NCBI GenBank assembly: GCA_958299035.1
Contig: CATQJL010000316.1
Location: forward strand, 43,459,585 to 43,523,584
Direction: 5' to 3'
Length of the DNA stretch: 64,000 bases
Origin: Cylicocyclus nassatus
Lineage: Eukaryota > Nematoda > Chromadorea > Rhabditida > Strongylidae
Within the stretch, counting starts at the first letter, position 1. Each line of letters starts with the position of its first letter. Of this stretch, positions 1 through 10,557 are shown piece by piece. A model generated the notes under the pieces. It worked only from the letters and a program-made list of their open reading frames with translations. It did no database searches and was not told where the DNA came from. The position numbers and the translations under genes are program-made.

Positions 1-656
1 GTGTCGCAGGCGCTCATGAACGATTTGTAGGCTGCTGACAATCTTACGAGTCACCTGTGGGCCTATCGATTGACTAGGTGCGAAACTCGGCCCCATGTCT
101 AGGATTGATAGCGCGTCCATAGATAGAGAAACATTGCCGATGACGGTTACTCGAGAGGCAGGCGCGCACTGAGTTGTGAATGAGGTGGCAGCTGCTGTTG
201 TTGGTTGATTTTGGTTAGCAGAGTCAGCACTAACTGAAACAGAAGGTCTCTCGTTTTGTGTGTTAACTACCAATCTGTTGAATTTCTCTATTAGCCTAGA
301 CTTAGTGCGAAAGCGAACAGATTCACAAACTGTCTTTGATCTACTCACGATGCTCCTCCAAAGAACGTTCGGCATCAAGCGTTCACAGCAATGTTCTTTG
401 TACAGACATTTCTTTAACGTGGCGAAGATATGATCCTGTTTGGACTTCAGTGCTGCGCGTAGGATTTGCTGCTCGATTTTCTTTAGTTGCCGGATTTCTT
501 CTGATAATCCACATGCATCGTGAATGTGTTTGTCCTTGATAAATCTCGGGACCACATGGTGATGTAGGCAGCGGCGGAGGAACATAATAGTCTGTCTTTC
601 GGAGACTATTTGTTGTCGCATCGAGAGGACTTCTTTGACAATGCGAGTGCAGTTTG
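1..656 (-). mobile_element. Inverted 5' fragment of a Penelope-like element
   Basis: This block is the reverse complement of 762-1417 in the neighbouring PLE, at near identity; one visible difference is catgcatcgtg against catgcctcgtg. It therefore encodes the N-terminal part of the same ORF on the minus strand and runs off the left window edge. The two copies lie head to head with the short segment 657-761 between their 5' ends. High identity points to a recent joint insertion or a rearrangement during insertion. Whether a complete second copy lies beyond the edge cannot be seen. Confidence 0.85.
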
Positions 657-662
657 CTGGTG

Positions 663-749
663 CGTCTTCAATAACACTTAGAGCTCGATTGTCAATTAAT
701 CTTGGCATAGTCCATGTAGCTTTGGTATGATATTTGAGCAGTGGCCAAG
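663..749 (+). repeat. PLE terminal inverted repeat, left
   Basis: An 87-bp segment, perfectly complementary to 3721-3807. Its inner end joins a perfect hairpin at 733-763 (arms ttgagcagtggcca / tggccactgctcaa, three-base loop agc). This looks like a short pseudo-LTR in inverted orientation. Confidence 0.85.
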
Positions 750-3428
750 CTGGCCACTGCTCAAACTGCACTCGCATTGTCAAAGAAGTCCTCTCGATGC
801 GACAACAAATAGTCTCCGAAAGACAGACTATTATGTTCTTCCGCCGCTGCCTACATCACCATGTGGTCCCGAGATTTATCAAGGACAAACACATTCACGA
901 GGCATGTGGATTATCAGAAGAAAGCCGGCAACTAAAGAAAATCGAGCAGCAAATCCTACGCGCAGCACTGAAGTCCAAACAGGATCATATCTTCGCCACG
1001 TTAAAGAAATGTCTGTACAAAGAACATTGCTGTGAACGCTTGATGCCGAACGTTCTTTGGAGGAGCATCGTGAGTAGATCAAAGACAGTTTGTGAATCTG
1101 TTCGCTTTCGCACTAAGTCTAGGCTAATAGAGAAATTCAACAGATTGGTAGTTAACACACAAAACGAGAGACCTTCTGTTTCAGTTAGTGCTGACTCTGC
1201 TAACCAAAATCAACCAACAACAGCAGCTGCCACCTCATTCACAACTCAGTGCGCGCCTGCCTCTCAAGTAACCGTCATCGGCAATGTTTCTCTATCTATG
1301 GACGCGCTATCAATCCTAGACATGGGGCCGAGTTTCGCACCTAGTCAATCGATAGGCCCACAGGTGACTCGTAAGATTGTCAGCAGCCTACAAATCGTTC
1401 ATGAGCGCCTGCGACACAGAGCTAGGCAAAACGATGATGAGCGCAATCAACAGAACGTTGGTAACGATTGGGGCACTAGGTTACCTCCCATACCCTTTCC
1501 CTCCTTATCCTTCAAACCGCAAGATCATCATCCAGTGGCAGACACCAAGTTTCGCCTCTTCGCCACTTCCGTTTTCTCAATATTGTCACGTTTCCGAAAT
1601 AGACGATTTTCTAGCAATCTCACGCCCACACAACGCCGTGGCCTGCGTGAACTACGTGACATGCGCGCTAGGTCACAGATCAAAATATCAACCAGCGACA
1701 AAGGTGGGGATTTCGTCGTCATTTCACGTGACTTGGATGAGACCATAACTAGACACCACCTGAGTGATAGTTCTTTGTACTGCCCTTCGTCGGATAAGGA
1801 ATTCGCTAAGCAATACCGTCGTTTGAACAGGGTGTGGACGGACGTCGCGCGATCTGCTAACATACCTAAAGCTTTAGTGTCCCGCTTGAAGTGTGAACTT
1901 CCCAAATGCCCAGTTCTCTATTTGCTAGTCAAAACGCACAAACTCACTGCTTTATCTCTACTCTCCAACAATCCATCAGATTTTAAGGTCAGGCCCATAA
2001 TAAGTAGTTTCGGTGGTCCCAACGATAGAATATCTTGGCTGCTAAATCTAGTTCTCAACCAGCTGCTTAGGTTCATACCTGCACATTTATCAAACATCAA
2101 AATGTTTCTCGAACATCTTAGGAATACGCAGTTCACTAGCGATTGTGTGATGGAGTCCTTTGATGTTACTTCTCTGTACACCAATGTTTCCAACAAGTCT
2201 GCCATGGAAGCCGTGTTTGAGCTTCTCATGGAACATCAGGACTCTTTCCACATGTACGGCCTCACTATTCAGCAAGTAATGACTCTCTTGAGTGAGTGCT
2301 TGAACTGCTGCATTTTTCGTTGGTCTGGAAGGTATTACAGACAAGTTAGAGGGTTAGCCATGGGGCAAAGACTGGCTCCTACCTTTGCTATTGCCTTTAT
2401 GTCCAAAATTGAAACCCCAGTACTTGCCCGCAAGCCACTATTATACTGTCGCTACATAGACGATTGTTGTGTAGTATGTCCATCACAGAGTGAGATGGAC
2501 ATCTGCTTCAATCTCTTGAATACCCAGTCTCCCAACATCAAATTCACCCGCGAGACACCCAGCGATAATTGGCTTGCCTTCCTCAATGTGCAGGTATACT
2601 TATCCAATGGGGTATACAAGACCAAATGGTTTCGTAAACCTAGCAGCAAAAATATACTAGTCCATTATAGCTCTGCACACCCTTGGAGCACTAAGAGATC
2701 CGTGGTAAGCAACATGTTCAGAACCGCTAGGGTGGTCTCTTCAAATGCGCAGGAACGCACCGTATCGATGAATCTGGCTACACAGATCGCGCAGTCTAAC
2801 GGTTACCCCATAACAGGCAATCAGTTTAAGTCTAATCATTTGCCAGGCCGTAGATCGCGCACACTTGAGCAGCCTCCAAAAATTCCTTTTTGCGTTCCCT
2901 TCATTTGCGACGAATTTAGCAGAGCAATCAGGAGAAGTCTGCAGCACGCGGGGCTTGCAAATGACGTAAGAGTCGTAGACATACCACCCCCCAACCTTAG
3001 GAAACAACTTATACGAAATCGTGCCTACGACCGGTTATGTACGATTCCGAATTGCGTCATTTGTCCATTTGGGAAGCAGGGGGATTGTATGGAGTCTGGC
3101 GTAGTGTATCTGATTACGTGCCAGACATGTGGAGATCAGTATGTAGGGGAAACCGGGAGGCCCTTGTGCGTACGGGTCAAGGAGCACCTAGACGGGCTCG
3201 AAAAATCGAAGTTGTCTACCCCCTCTAGGTGCCCACCGCAGGCAACGCCATGACGATCAACACTATGACGTAGCTGTCACCATCTTATCGCAGGAGCCTG
3301 ATACAGTAGCGCGAAAGACGTTGGAGGCATTTTGGATAGCATCAAAAACTCCAAAAATAAACCGCAAAGAAGAGTGCATTGCCGTGACTACCGAATTAGC
3401 ACCGTATCAAGCTCTTTGTGGCTTTTGA
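734..3428 (+). pseudogene. PLE reverse transcriptase/GIY-YIG protein, frameshifted near the C-terminus
   Basis: The ORF is open from 734; the first in-frame ATG is at 797, so the earlier codons cross the inverted junction and are doubtful. Counting from 734, residues ~400-600 carry RT motifs: SFDVTSLYTNV (catalytic Asp codon at 2162), GLAMGQRLAP, and YIDD at 2453-2464. A Cys pair region (CTIPNCVICP) precedes GVVYLI at about 3098 and YVGETGR at about 3140, the GIY-YIG signature. The frame then breaks in the C-rich stretch around 3215-3232. The family-like C-terminus (ending ALCGF before TGA 3426-3428) continues in another frame, so this copy probably makes no intact endonuclease. The RT half looks intact. 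It has no introns, which is usual for PLEs. Confidence 0.85.
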
Positions 3429-3660
3429 CCTACGGGTCTGGGTCAGGTCAGGTCATCTGGGCTAAATAGTGGTATAGCAGTACACAGTAACGGCTATCCA
3501 TTAGGTGGCCTGCTCTTAGTCTCCATTGCTGGCTATTGAGGTAAGCATTAGCTTAGTTACGGTCTCTATCTTCATCTTGTAACTACCTTGTGTTGAACGG
3601 TATCTGTTAGGTGAGACTGAGTGCTTAGAGGAACAGTTTCGCATAGTTTTTGATCTTTCA

Positions 3661-3700
3661 GGCTCCGAAGAAGGAGTTGTACTCCGAAACGTTAGCCGAG
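3661..3700 (+). ncRNA. Possible degenerate hammerhead ribozyme core
   Basis: Pseudo-LTRs of many PLEs carry hammerhead ribozymes. Here CCGAAGA (3665-3671) is followed by a 5-bp stem ggagt/actcc (3673-3685) with loop tgt and then GAAAC (3686-3690). That is the order CUGANGA - stem II - GAAA, but with C in place of the conserved U and one extra A before stem II. Stems I and III are not convincing by eye. It is best read as a decayed or variant motif. Confidence 0.3.
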
Positions 3701-3720
3701 AAATAAAGATCGATACCAAT

Positions 3721-3807
3721 CTTGGCCACTGCTCAAATATCATACCAAAGCTACATGGACTATGCCAAGATTAATTGACAATCGAGCTCTAAGTGTTATT
3801 GAAGACG
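3721..3807 (+). repeat. PLE terminal inverted repeat, right
   Basis: Perfect reverse complement of 663-749. It marks the 3' limit of PLE-1; the sequence after it belongs to a different repeat family. Confidence 0.85.
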
Positions 3808-3811
3808 TCCT

Positions 3812-4010
3812 CAGATTCAAGAATACAATCGAGATATCAAGGACATGCTGTATATCAAAAGATTCGCTTTGATGAGTTGAGCACAGCACCGTTTTCGGAT
3901 TCAGAATATACTTATTCCGGAGGAAGTTATGGCGAGTAGAATTTAAAGGCGCGTGATTTTTGCAGAATTCACCATCTCTTTTCGCGCTTTATAAAGCATG
4001 TCTCCGTCTA
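3812..4010 (+). repeat. Fragment of the 310-bp-unit palindrome family
   Basis: Matches one unit of the palindrome family: 'atatcaaggacatg', 'aaagattcgc', 'cggattcagaatatac', 'gaagttatggcgagtagaat'. The same order of words occurs at 61490-61650 and, inverted, at 20400-20560. A solo, partial unit. Confidence 0.7.
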
Positions 4011-4195
4011 CTTTTCACCGCTAGATTATCTACGGTAACAACTCTTTCCGATTTACCTTACCGAAATCTTTTAAGTGTGAAAGGGGCTGGCCCACAGCGT
4101 TGCAAAGAGGTGTCTGCAGAAAAAAGTCAAGTTTTGCTGGAAGCAGAATATCATAGTCATGCGGTGTGTCACTTTGCTCACATAAGCAACAAGAC

Positions 4196-6324
4196 ATGCT
4201 GATTACAAAGATTATAACCGTTTTGCTAATCATAATGTTACTGTATAGTTATGTTTGTTTGACGGCAAGTGGTTCATGCATATTTACTAAGTTCACGTAC
4301 TCCTTTCTCTTTTTTCCACTACAAAAAAGGATATGGTTTTCTGCTGGAAACACTTTGCAGAAACTCTTCCATCAAACGCTCTTTATCTTAAACCTTTGCC
4401 TACGTTATGCGCCGAAATACACATTCTAGAAAACACCACCACAGGATGCAACGGATTCCTACCATGCACTTACCGTGACCGAGCCGATTACAGCAGCTCA
4501 ATATATGAAAAGATTCGTCTCGGCGAGCTGAATCCAAATCTGCCTTCAAATTTGGAATCCATTGAAAACGAAGGGAATTATGACGAAAAGACGCAAAGTC
4601 GGCGACATCGGCGACATCGGCGAATTCGGCGACATCGGCGAATTTGGCGATTTCGGCGAATGCGGCGAATTCGCAGAAATTTTTCACATTTCACTGTCAC
4701 AACTATAGTCTGCCTACTTATTATCGATCAATATCTTCTCTATTTCTTAGAAACAAAAGGTATTTCCTTCTTTTCAGAAAATGGTTACGTATGTAAAGGA
4801 GTAAAATTACGATACTTTGCAAACGTTGAAACTCCATAGAAATTTTACAACTGGCAGTGAGAGGACCTTTTCCATACAAGTCATCATCATCATTCAACTA
4901 TCCTCTAACTACTCAGCAACAAATTGTAGTGTGCATTCATTTCAAAAAGACTTCGTATTCAAGAACTCAATGAGATAATCGACATTTCAAGCTCATCTTT
5001 CATTGGCCCCTCAAACAGATTTCCCGCTCTCTTTCATTTTCTTCTCTCTTCTCCCTCTCTTGTACACACGATTCATCTCAAAACTTTTATCAGCACAGTA
5101 CTACCCAAATACAATTTTCAGGAGTTCGACAATGATGACAGATTTGAAATCTTTGAAGAGTTTGAAGCTATATCAAATTCTCATAAGTAAGCTATTTCAC
5201 AATTCGTCGTGTTCACTATAGAGAACATGAGCAAGCTGAGTTTTACAGTGTAAAGCAAATGGTATGCTGACAGTAAGCACAATTTATGGGAAATCCCCCG
5301 ACATTGCTACTTCTTCATGACCGCCATATCATTACTATCTGCCAAAGTACATTGAAAATCGCTTGGAGGCAGATTCGAGCACGTACGGCGAGTACGAGAA
5401 AAACGTGAAGTGCAATAGCGCCTGTCCCGATTATGCCCTTGCCCAAGTGGCATTCTACCATTTACTTCTGATGCAAGAAAACCTCTTAGGAAACAAACTG
5501 TTGCAAATGGACCGACAACTTTATTTTCCAGATTTGGTGTTCATCTACTATTCCACACGTTATCGTTAGCACTCAACCACAAAATCAACGTGTGCAAGTC
5601 TGTTTGATGAAGCATAAACGTCCGTAATCTGTTAGATCGGAGCGAATGACTGTGCCGTTTTTAGCTTTCAATAGGATGAATGCATGAAAGAAGGCAGACG
5701 TTTTAAAAACCTAAATTTCTGAACTAATTGCTCTCATAGTCATTAAAATGATTGCTTGTTTCGAACCCATATATTTTACCATTTATCGTACAAAAATTCC
5801 ATTTTAACTTTTAGAAATGCTTTCGTAGTAGTTGGATAGCGATAATAAAATGCAATGAATGCGTTTTTTGGCATCTATAGCTAGCTTTGAAAAATGTGGA
5901 AATTAAAAATTCAAAAAATCGAATCATTTTTGATGCTACCAAATTTCATATTGTCAACCAAATATCGTAAAAACTAAAAGCTACTTTTGTCTCGTTTGGC
6001 TTTTTTCTCGTTTTACAGGTGCTTTTTCTTCCTCTGCAAAGGCTTCGGAGATAAATTATCACCATTTTTGAAGCTCCCGAAGCTGTACGAGGAAAAATCA
6101 AAGCATGTAAAAGTGGCAAGCGCCCGTTTGCTTTGTAAACTCAGTGTCGTATTATGATCTACTAATCTTCGAAATGTATTTTAATACCGAAGATTCAATT
6201 AGCGTTCAAGGCGTTCGGGTACGACACGCCAGCGGAAAAAGTGAAGATTCTCCGAAAGATTGTCCTAAAAATTCTGGAAAGATTAAAAAAGCTCCAAAAA
6301 ATGCTATATATTTGCTCTATATAA
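4196..6324 (+). CDS. Tentative multi-exon gene: signal anchor plus Cys-containing exons, function unknown
   Basis: Not recognised. Exon-like blocks with consistent phases: 4196-4268 (Met, then a ~20-residue hydrophobic segment ITKIITVLLIIMLLYSYVCL, like a signal anchor), 4361-4474 (Cys-containing, TTTGCNGFLPCTY), 4778-4800, 5122-5186 (EFDNDDRFEIFEEFEAISNS; acceptor attttcag, donor AA/gtaagc), 5274-5446, 5532-5622 and 6019-6145 (acceptors ttttccag, gttttacag), 6211-6324 (amphipathic helix, stop TAA). Problems: the 5274-5446 block needs a +1 shift near 5348, some donors are weak, an alternative GC donor exists at 4265, and the end could instead be the TAA at 5624. A decayed gene is possible. 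The support is coding-like composition and splice signals, not homology. Confidence 0.35.
4500..4690 (+). repeat. Palindrome-family fragment with a 9-bp-period array
   Basis: Contains the family words 'aaaagattcgtct', 'gagctgaa' and 'gaattatgacg', followed at 4600-4675 by a degenerate 9-bp array of cggcga(a/c)(t/a)t type. The array reads as an Arg-rich peptide on plus and an Ala/Asp/Val-rich one on minus, so the ORFs there are by-products of the repeat. Confidence 0.65.
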
Positions 6325-7318
6325 TTGCAGCAGCTCTTGTATGAATTAAAATTAGAAATATGAAGAATGTGCTACAGTGGGAATGGCAAAAAACATGGGA
6401 AATCATTCCGTGACCAGTTACTGTTCGAAAATAACTGCCGAAAAAACATAAGAGCTGCGTTGAAGAGTATTCAAAAACTTTACCTACCTTCAACGCATTT
6501 TATTTTAGTTTGCTCAAGAGTTTTGTCAGTTTTTTGAATCAACAGGCAAATATGGTAGAATAAAGGTAAGCATACAATTCGAACTAGTTTGATGCAGTTT
6601 CTTTCCCTTTCATGCTGCTATACCGAATTGTGATTTGTTAGGATTATGGTGTTATCCAACTTTTGTCAAATTTCAAAATTTTTATTTGGGATTTGAGAGG
6701 TTAGGTTTGATAGCCAGCAGGTATTACAAACGTTTTGTCCTGAAGCAATTTTTTTGACTCGTATTGCATGCAGACGGCATACTTTATGACTAACAAACGA
6801 AAGGGTAGTGTACAATCAAAAAGCAGTATGACACTATACTGGATGTGCGCATGAGTCGGAGAGAACTACAGCTAAGGCCCAAAATTTTATCGAACCTTAC
6901 GTAAGTAAAAGCCGCACCCCACTTTTTTCGAATTGACTGAAACCATTCCAGTTAGGCCAGCTGACAAGGGAACCATGTTTAGTCGAAGTGGCATTGTGAA
7001 TGGAATGTGTACCATATTGATCGTAAAAGGCTGATACCAGATCTGCCTTTTCATGTGCAAACGTTTATGGACGAAAAGTTATAAGATTTTATTAAAGCAA
7101 AAATTGCACGGCAAATAGCACAAAAATTGTCGTAATATTTTTCCTAGCTCTTTATTGGAGCAATGATAGTTATTGGAGCACTTCATTCAACTGATACTTT
7201 TATTCAAAAAATACCCTATTTTCCGGAGTATAAGCCGCATTTCTTTTCCACCGCATGCGGGCTGAAATGCGATGTCGTTCGCGATGCGCGAAGCTGCACA
7301 AGCAGCAACTACTATCTA
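6325..7318. other. No supported feature
   Basis: AT-rich sequence after the tentative gene. A strong donor-like site (ttac/gtaagt) sits at about 6899, but no convincing exon could be framed around it. Confidence 0.4.
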
Positions 7319-8333
7319 TTAGGTCGTTCCGAAAGTAATGTCGCTTTTTTCAGACGTACGCCACATCTCGTGGAATAAAGATATGTTCTGGTAGCATTTG
7401 ATGTAGAATTTCATTCCCTTTCTAATGGTTATATAAGCGCTGCACAAAATTGGATAAGCTCTCGAAAAATTATCAAAATCTGCGACCCATGCTTTTTGAG
7501 AAAGCCAAGTTTCACAATTTTTTAAAATTTTTATAACAACTCTCGGAAGGAGTCTAAATAATGGATAGATAGAGAACACCTTACAAGAAACAGCACAATT
7601 TTTTTTTACTTAGCACAGCTCGCCATAGTCTTTGTATAGATTTTTTGATGAAACCACGAAATTTTAGCAGGCTCGTCTCAGACGTAAATGCATCAAACAC
7701 CAATAAATCCACGGATTTTAAAACTTACAAAGATGGATTATGGTTTGACACTATTTTTGCAAACCAAATGAGCATTCACCGCTTCAGATTAGCAATTTTC
7801 GAAATTTCAGGGTACATCCTGAGGCGCCTTGGAAAACGTGATTTATATGATTTTATCCCAAAAAACATGATGAATAGGAAACTAAAAACGACTGGTAGAA
7901 AGAGGAGAAAAAGCTGCGTCGAATGACCCCCGAGTTGCTTGCCGATTATTGTTCTGTGAGGTTTTAGTTGACTAAACGTGGAATTTGATAGCATTAAAAA
8001 ATTGGTTTTAGAAATTCGAGGATGCGAGTTAAGGAAAAGAAAAAAGTAGTTTTGTATCCTATAGGGTTTGCTTTATTTATATGTCACTTGCACTTCTCCG
8101 GAGAGTAGGTACAAAAATTTAGAAAAATAGCCGAACTTGACCATAACAAAAAACATGAGTCGAAGATTCTGGTAAATTTTCGGGAGCTTATTAAATATTG
8201 TGCAATAGATATAGGGCCATTAGAAAGGGGATGAAATGCTGCATCGAATGCTTCTAAGATCTCCTAGAAATCTTGCTTCCACGAATTGTAGCGTTCACTT
8301 GAAAAAAGCGACATTACTTTCGGAACGACCTAA
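7319..8333. mobile_element. TTAGG-type foldback MITE, copy 1
   Basis: Terminal inverted repeats begin TTAGGTCGTTCCGAAAGTAA and the element is flanked by TA (7317-7318 and 8334-8335), as for Tc1/mariner insertions. The inverted similarity runs inwards for several hundred bases, for example 'cctttctaatgg'/'ccattagaaagg' and the 'gcgacccatgctttt' region, so the whole element is an imperfect foldback. The small ORF at 7645-7926 recurs in copy 2 (45443-46465) with many changes and matches no transposase I know. Probably non-autonomous. Confidence 0.8.
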
Positions 8334-8335
8334 TA

Positions 8336-9063
8336 TTTCGCGTGGTAATCTAATACGGGCTTTCTGCTTTTGTTCTTTATTTGGTTTTTTCGCAAGTATA
8401 TTTATTTGTGACAAAATTCTCTACCTTCTCATTTATTCTTCAAGAATTCGCTTAACAATAAAAGAACGTTCGAATACCAGTAGTAACATGAAATCCAAAG
8501 GTGATAAGCTTAAAACCGTTTATCAAAATAAAAGAAAGCACAACTTCAGCACCAGTAACATCAATGAAAAAAGGAAAGCACAGTGTACCAGTAGTATCAT
8601 TTAGCTCTGTGCTTTTTATAGACCTCGTATAATTTTCACTGGCGTGCAATGTGCTCCGCAAGCTCGTTGCTAAGCAAACCACGTTTAGTGTCGGTATGAT
8701 TGCCTTTCGATACTTTTCTTTCTCATGTTTTTCTTTATCATACACTAGCTGGCATCACCCAAAGCTTCTCCGGCATCACCCAAAGCACGGTCTCAGTTGA
8801 TCCGTAGTCTTGTGTGTCAGAATAAACTTATCTGCTATTTGACCTTTGAGTCACCGCATCCTCCTCATCGCGAAGTAAAAATTAACCTTACCGCTCATGA
8901 CTACATGATCATGGGGATGTTTGGTCATAAGATAAGTTACCGTAAACAAATCATAAAATTAAGAGAACTCCGATAAACCTCCTTCAAGGGTAGCCTATAA
9001 AAATCTTCGGTGTCCTTTATGTGTGCAAAGTTGCAGCTCGATTGGTGAACACACAAAGCCGTC
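8336..9063. other. No clear gene; hydrophobic ORF and short repeat
   Basis: A plus-strand frame (about 8340-8604) encodes a hydrophobic stretch followed by a basic Ser/Lys/Asn-rich stretch and could in principle be an upstream signal-anchor exon (a donor-like AAAG/gtgata near 8500 would be phase 1). There is no homology and the frame starts inside the MITE. The 14-mer ggcatcacccaaag occurs twice near 8750-8785. Confidence 0.25.
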
Positions 9064-9065
9064 TA

Positions 9066-9564
9066 TTAGGGTGTCCCATAATTATTTACCGTTTTTACCT
9101 CAAACATCAGCATATCTCGAGAACTGAGGCACCTTTGAAATAAACATGATCGTACTTCTGTTTGTATGAGCTATATAATCACGTGTGCGGGAGGAGCTCA
9201 GGACTTCTAGGGGCGGAGTTTGCCATTTTACCTTATTCATTTTTTTTACTTCTTGCCATTGAAAAAAATTCGAAAAATTTGCATTCAAATGTGCGATGTG
9301 TCAAGCATGTGCTAGAATGAATTTGGAATTTTTCAGATACTTTGGGGCGGAGATACGATTTTTGACAGAAAACTTTGTTTTTCACTACTACCATATTTCA
9401 GCTCAATACTTTACGTGGATTATGATCTACGCAGATTCTTGACAGCCATCTTGTAGAGCTTGCTTCGCCCTATCGAATGGCTACTCAAGCCGCATCAGAT
9501 GAAGGATAGATGCAAAAAAACGACAGTTGAAGTAAAAACGGTAAATACCTATGGGACAACCTAA
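9066..9564. mobile_element. TTAGG-type MITE, 499 bp
   Basis: Left end TTAGGGTGTCCCATAATTAT, right end ATGGGACAACCTAA, with aaaaacggtaaat/atttaccgttttt just inside. Flanked by TA at 9064-9065 and 9565-9566. Its inner sequence (tcttgtagagcttgcttcg, ctatcgaatgg) is shared with the elements at 28870-29842 and 53000-53879. No coding capacity. Confidence 0.8.
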
Positions 9565-9689
9565 TATATTGCATATTAGGTTGTCCCGAAAGTTTTGTCC
9601 GTTTTTTCAAACCACTATAAAACCACGCACAATAAAGATCTGAATGAGTTTTAACATGCATTCGATGCAGATTTTCCTTCTCTTTCTTA

Positions 9690-10051
9690 AAGGCAGCATC
9701 CAGGCAGATCTGGACCTCTGGGGTTTACACGTGGAAAGTACAAGTATTTTTGGGGCCCTAACTAAGTACTGCCCAAGCGGCAGCGCAGGTAGTGCTCTAA
9801 CGGCTGAATTATTCCCCTCGAAACTGGACCCCGCAATCGTAATTCGCATGAATTCATGGCGCAAGCGTTAATCCTGGCACGAAACTGCCAAGAATCCATG
9901 CGAATATGATCGCGGGGTCCAGTTTCGAGGGAAATATCTCAGCCGTTAGAGCACTATCTGAGCTGCCGGTTGGGTAGTGGCTTAGTTAGGGCCCCAAAAT
10001 TACTATCCACGTGAGATCCGCATGTGTCCAGACTTGCCTGGACGCTGCCTT
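9690..10051. mobile_element. AAGGCAGC-type foldback MITE (nested)
   Basis: Ends AAGGCAGCATCCAGGCA and TGCCTGGACGCTGCCTT. Most of the 362 bp forms one hairpin: 'ggggccctaac', 'tagtgctctaacggctga' and 'cgaaactggaccccgc' all recur inverted. It is absent from the homologous element at 49481-50354, which supports an insertion. Left flank TTA, right flank GAA. Confidence 0.75.
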
Positions 10052-10557
10052 GAAGGACACATTTCCGGACCACAATCTTGTGTGCTTTGTTTTGATAATT
10101 GCCAAAATTCTCCACCTGTCAATTTTATCTGCTCAAAGTTGGGCTAATTTTTGCAAATTTTGCTCCAAAGTTTCGGGAAGGGTAAAGTATGGATAATATA
10201 GAACAGTTCTCGGACTACAAGGAAATATTTTTAGATTCTCCTGATCTGCTGCTTAAGCTTCAAAAAATAATTACTTCGGAGGTTTCATTTTTTGGCAAAA
10301 TCATGAAACACGCAGCTGCGGCAAATACACGAAATTTCTTAACGTTTCTGCGAACTTTACTAAACATTATTTGTGCAACATAACTAAATGTGATTTGCTT
10401 TAAACAGCAGCTTTTTGGAATTTTTGGTATTTTTACGTGGTAAACATAGTCAAAAAGCCGCGGTTTTCATCAATCAAATAATCATAACGGACTTGATAAA
10501 CGTGGATCGTGTAATCTAAAATGTGTACAATGTAGCCAAAGGTTTGCTCTACATAAC

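Larger units (their letters stand above)
657..3807 (+). mobile_element. Penelope-like retroelement (PLE-1)
   Basis: A nearly complete PLE: one long ORF joining reverse transcriptase to a GIY-YIG endonuclease, a 3' region of about 300 bp, and an 87-bp segment (663-749) that recurs perfectly inverted at 3721-3807. PLEs are endonuclease-bearing retroelements that prime on chromosomal DNA and often lie in inverted or tandem partial copies flanked by pseudo-LTRs. The arrangement here fits that. An AATAAA lies near 3701 in the 3' part. No target site duplication could be defined because the left side is another PLE copy. Confidence 0.85.

Noticed and set aside
4333..4839. ORF with an Arg/His-rich block
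   Set aside because: The Arg-rich part is the cggcga 9-bp array of a palindrome-family fragment; only the first part (to about 4474) is kept as a tentative exon.
7645..7926. Transposase of the TTAGG element
   Set aside because: No DDE/D motif or DNA-binding domain; the second copy at 45776 diverges without preserving the frame length.
8236..8604. Signal-anchor exon of the DUF273 gene
   Set aside because: The hydrophobic stretch starts inside a MITE, is AT-driven, and only a phase coincidence links it to 23039.
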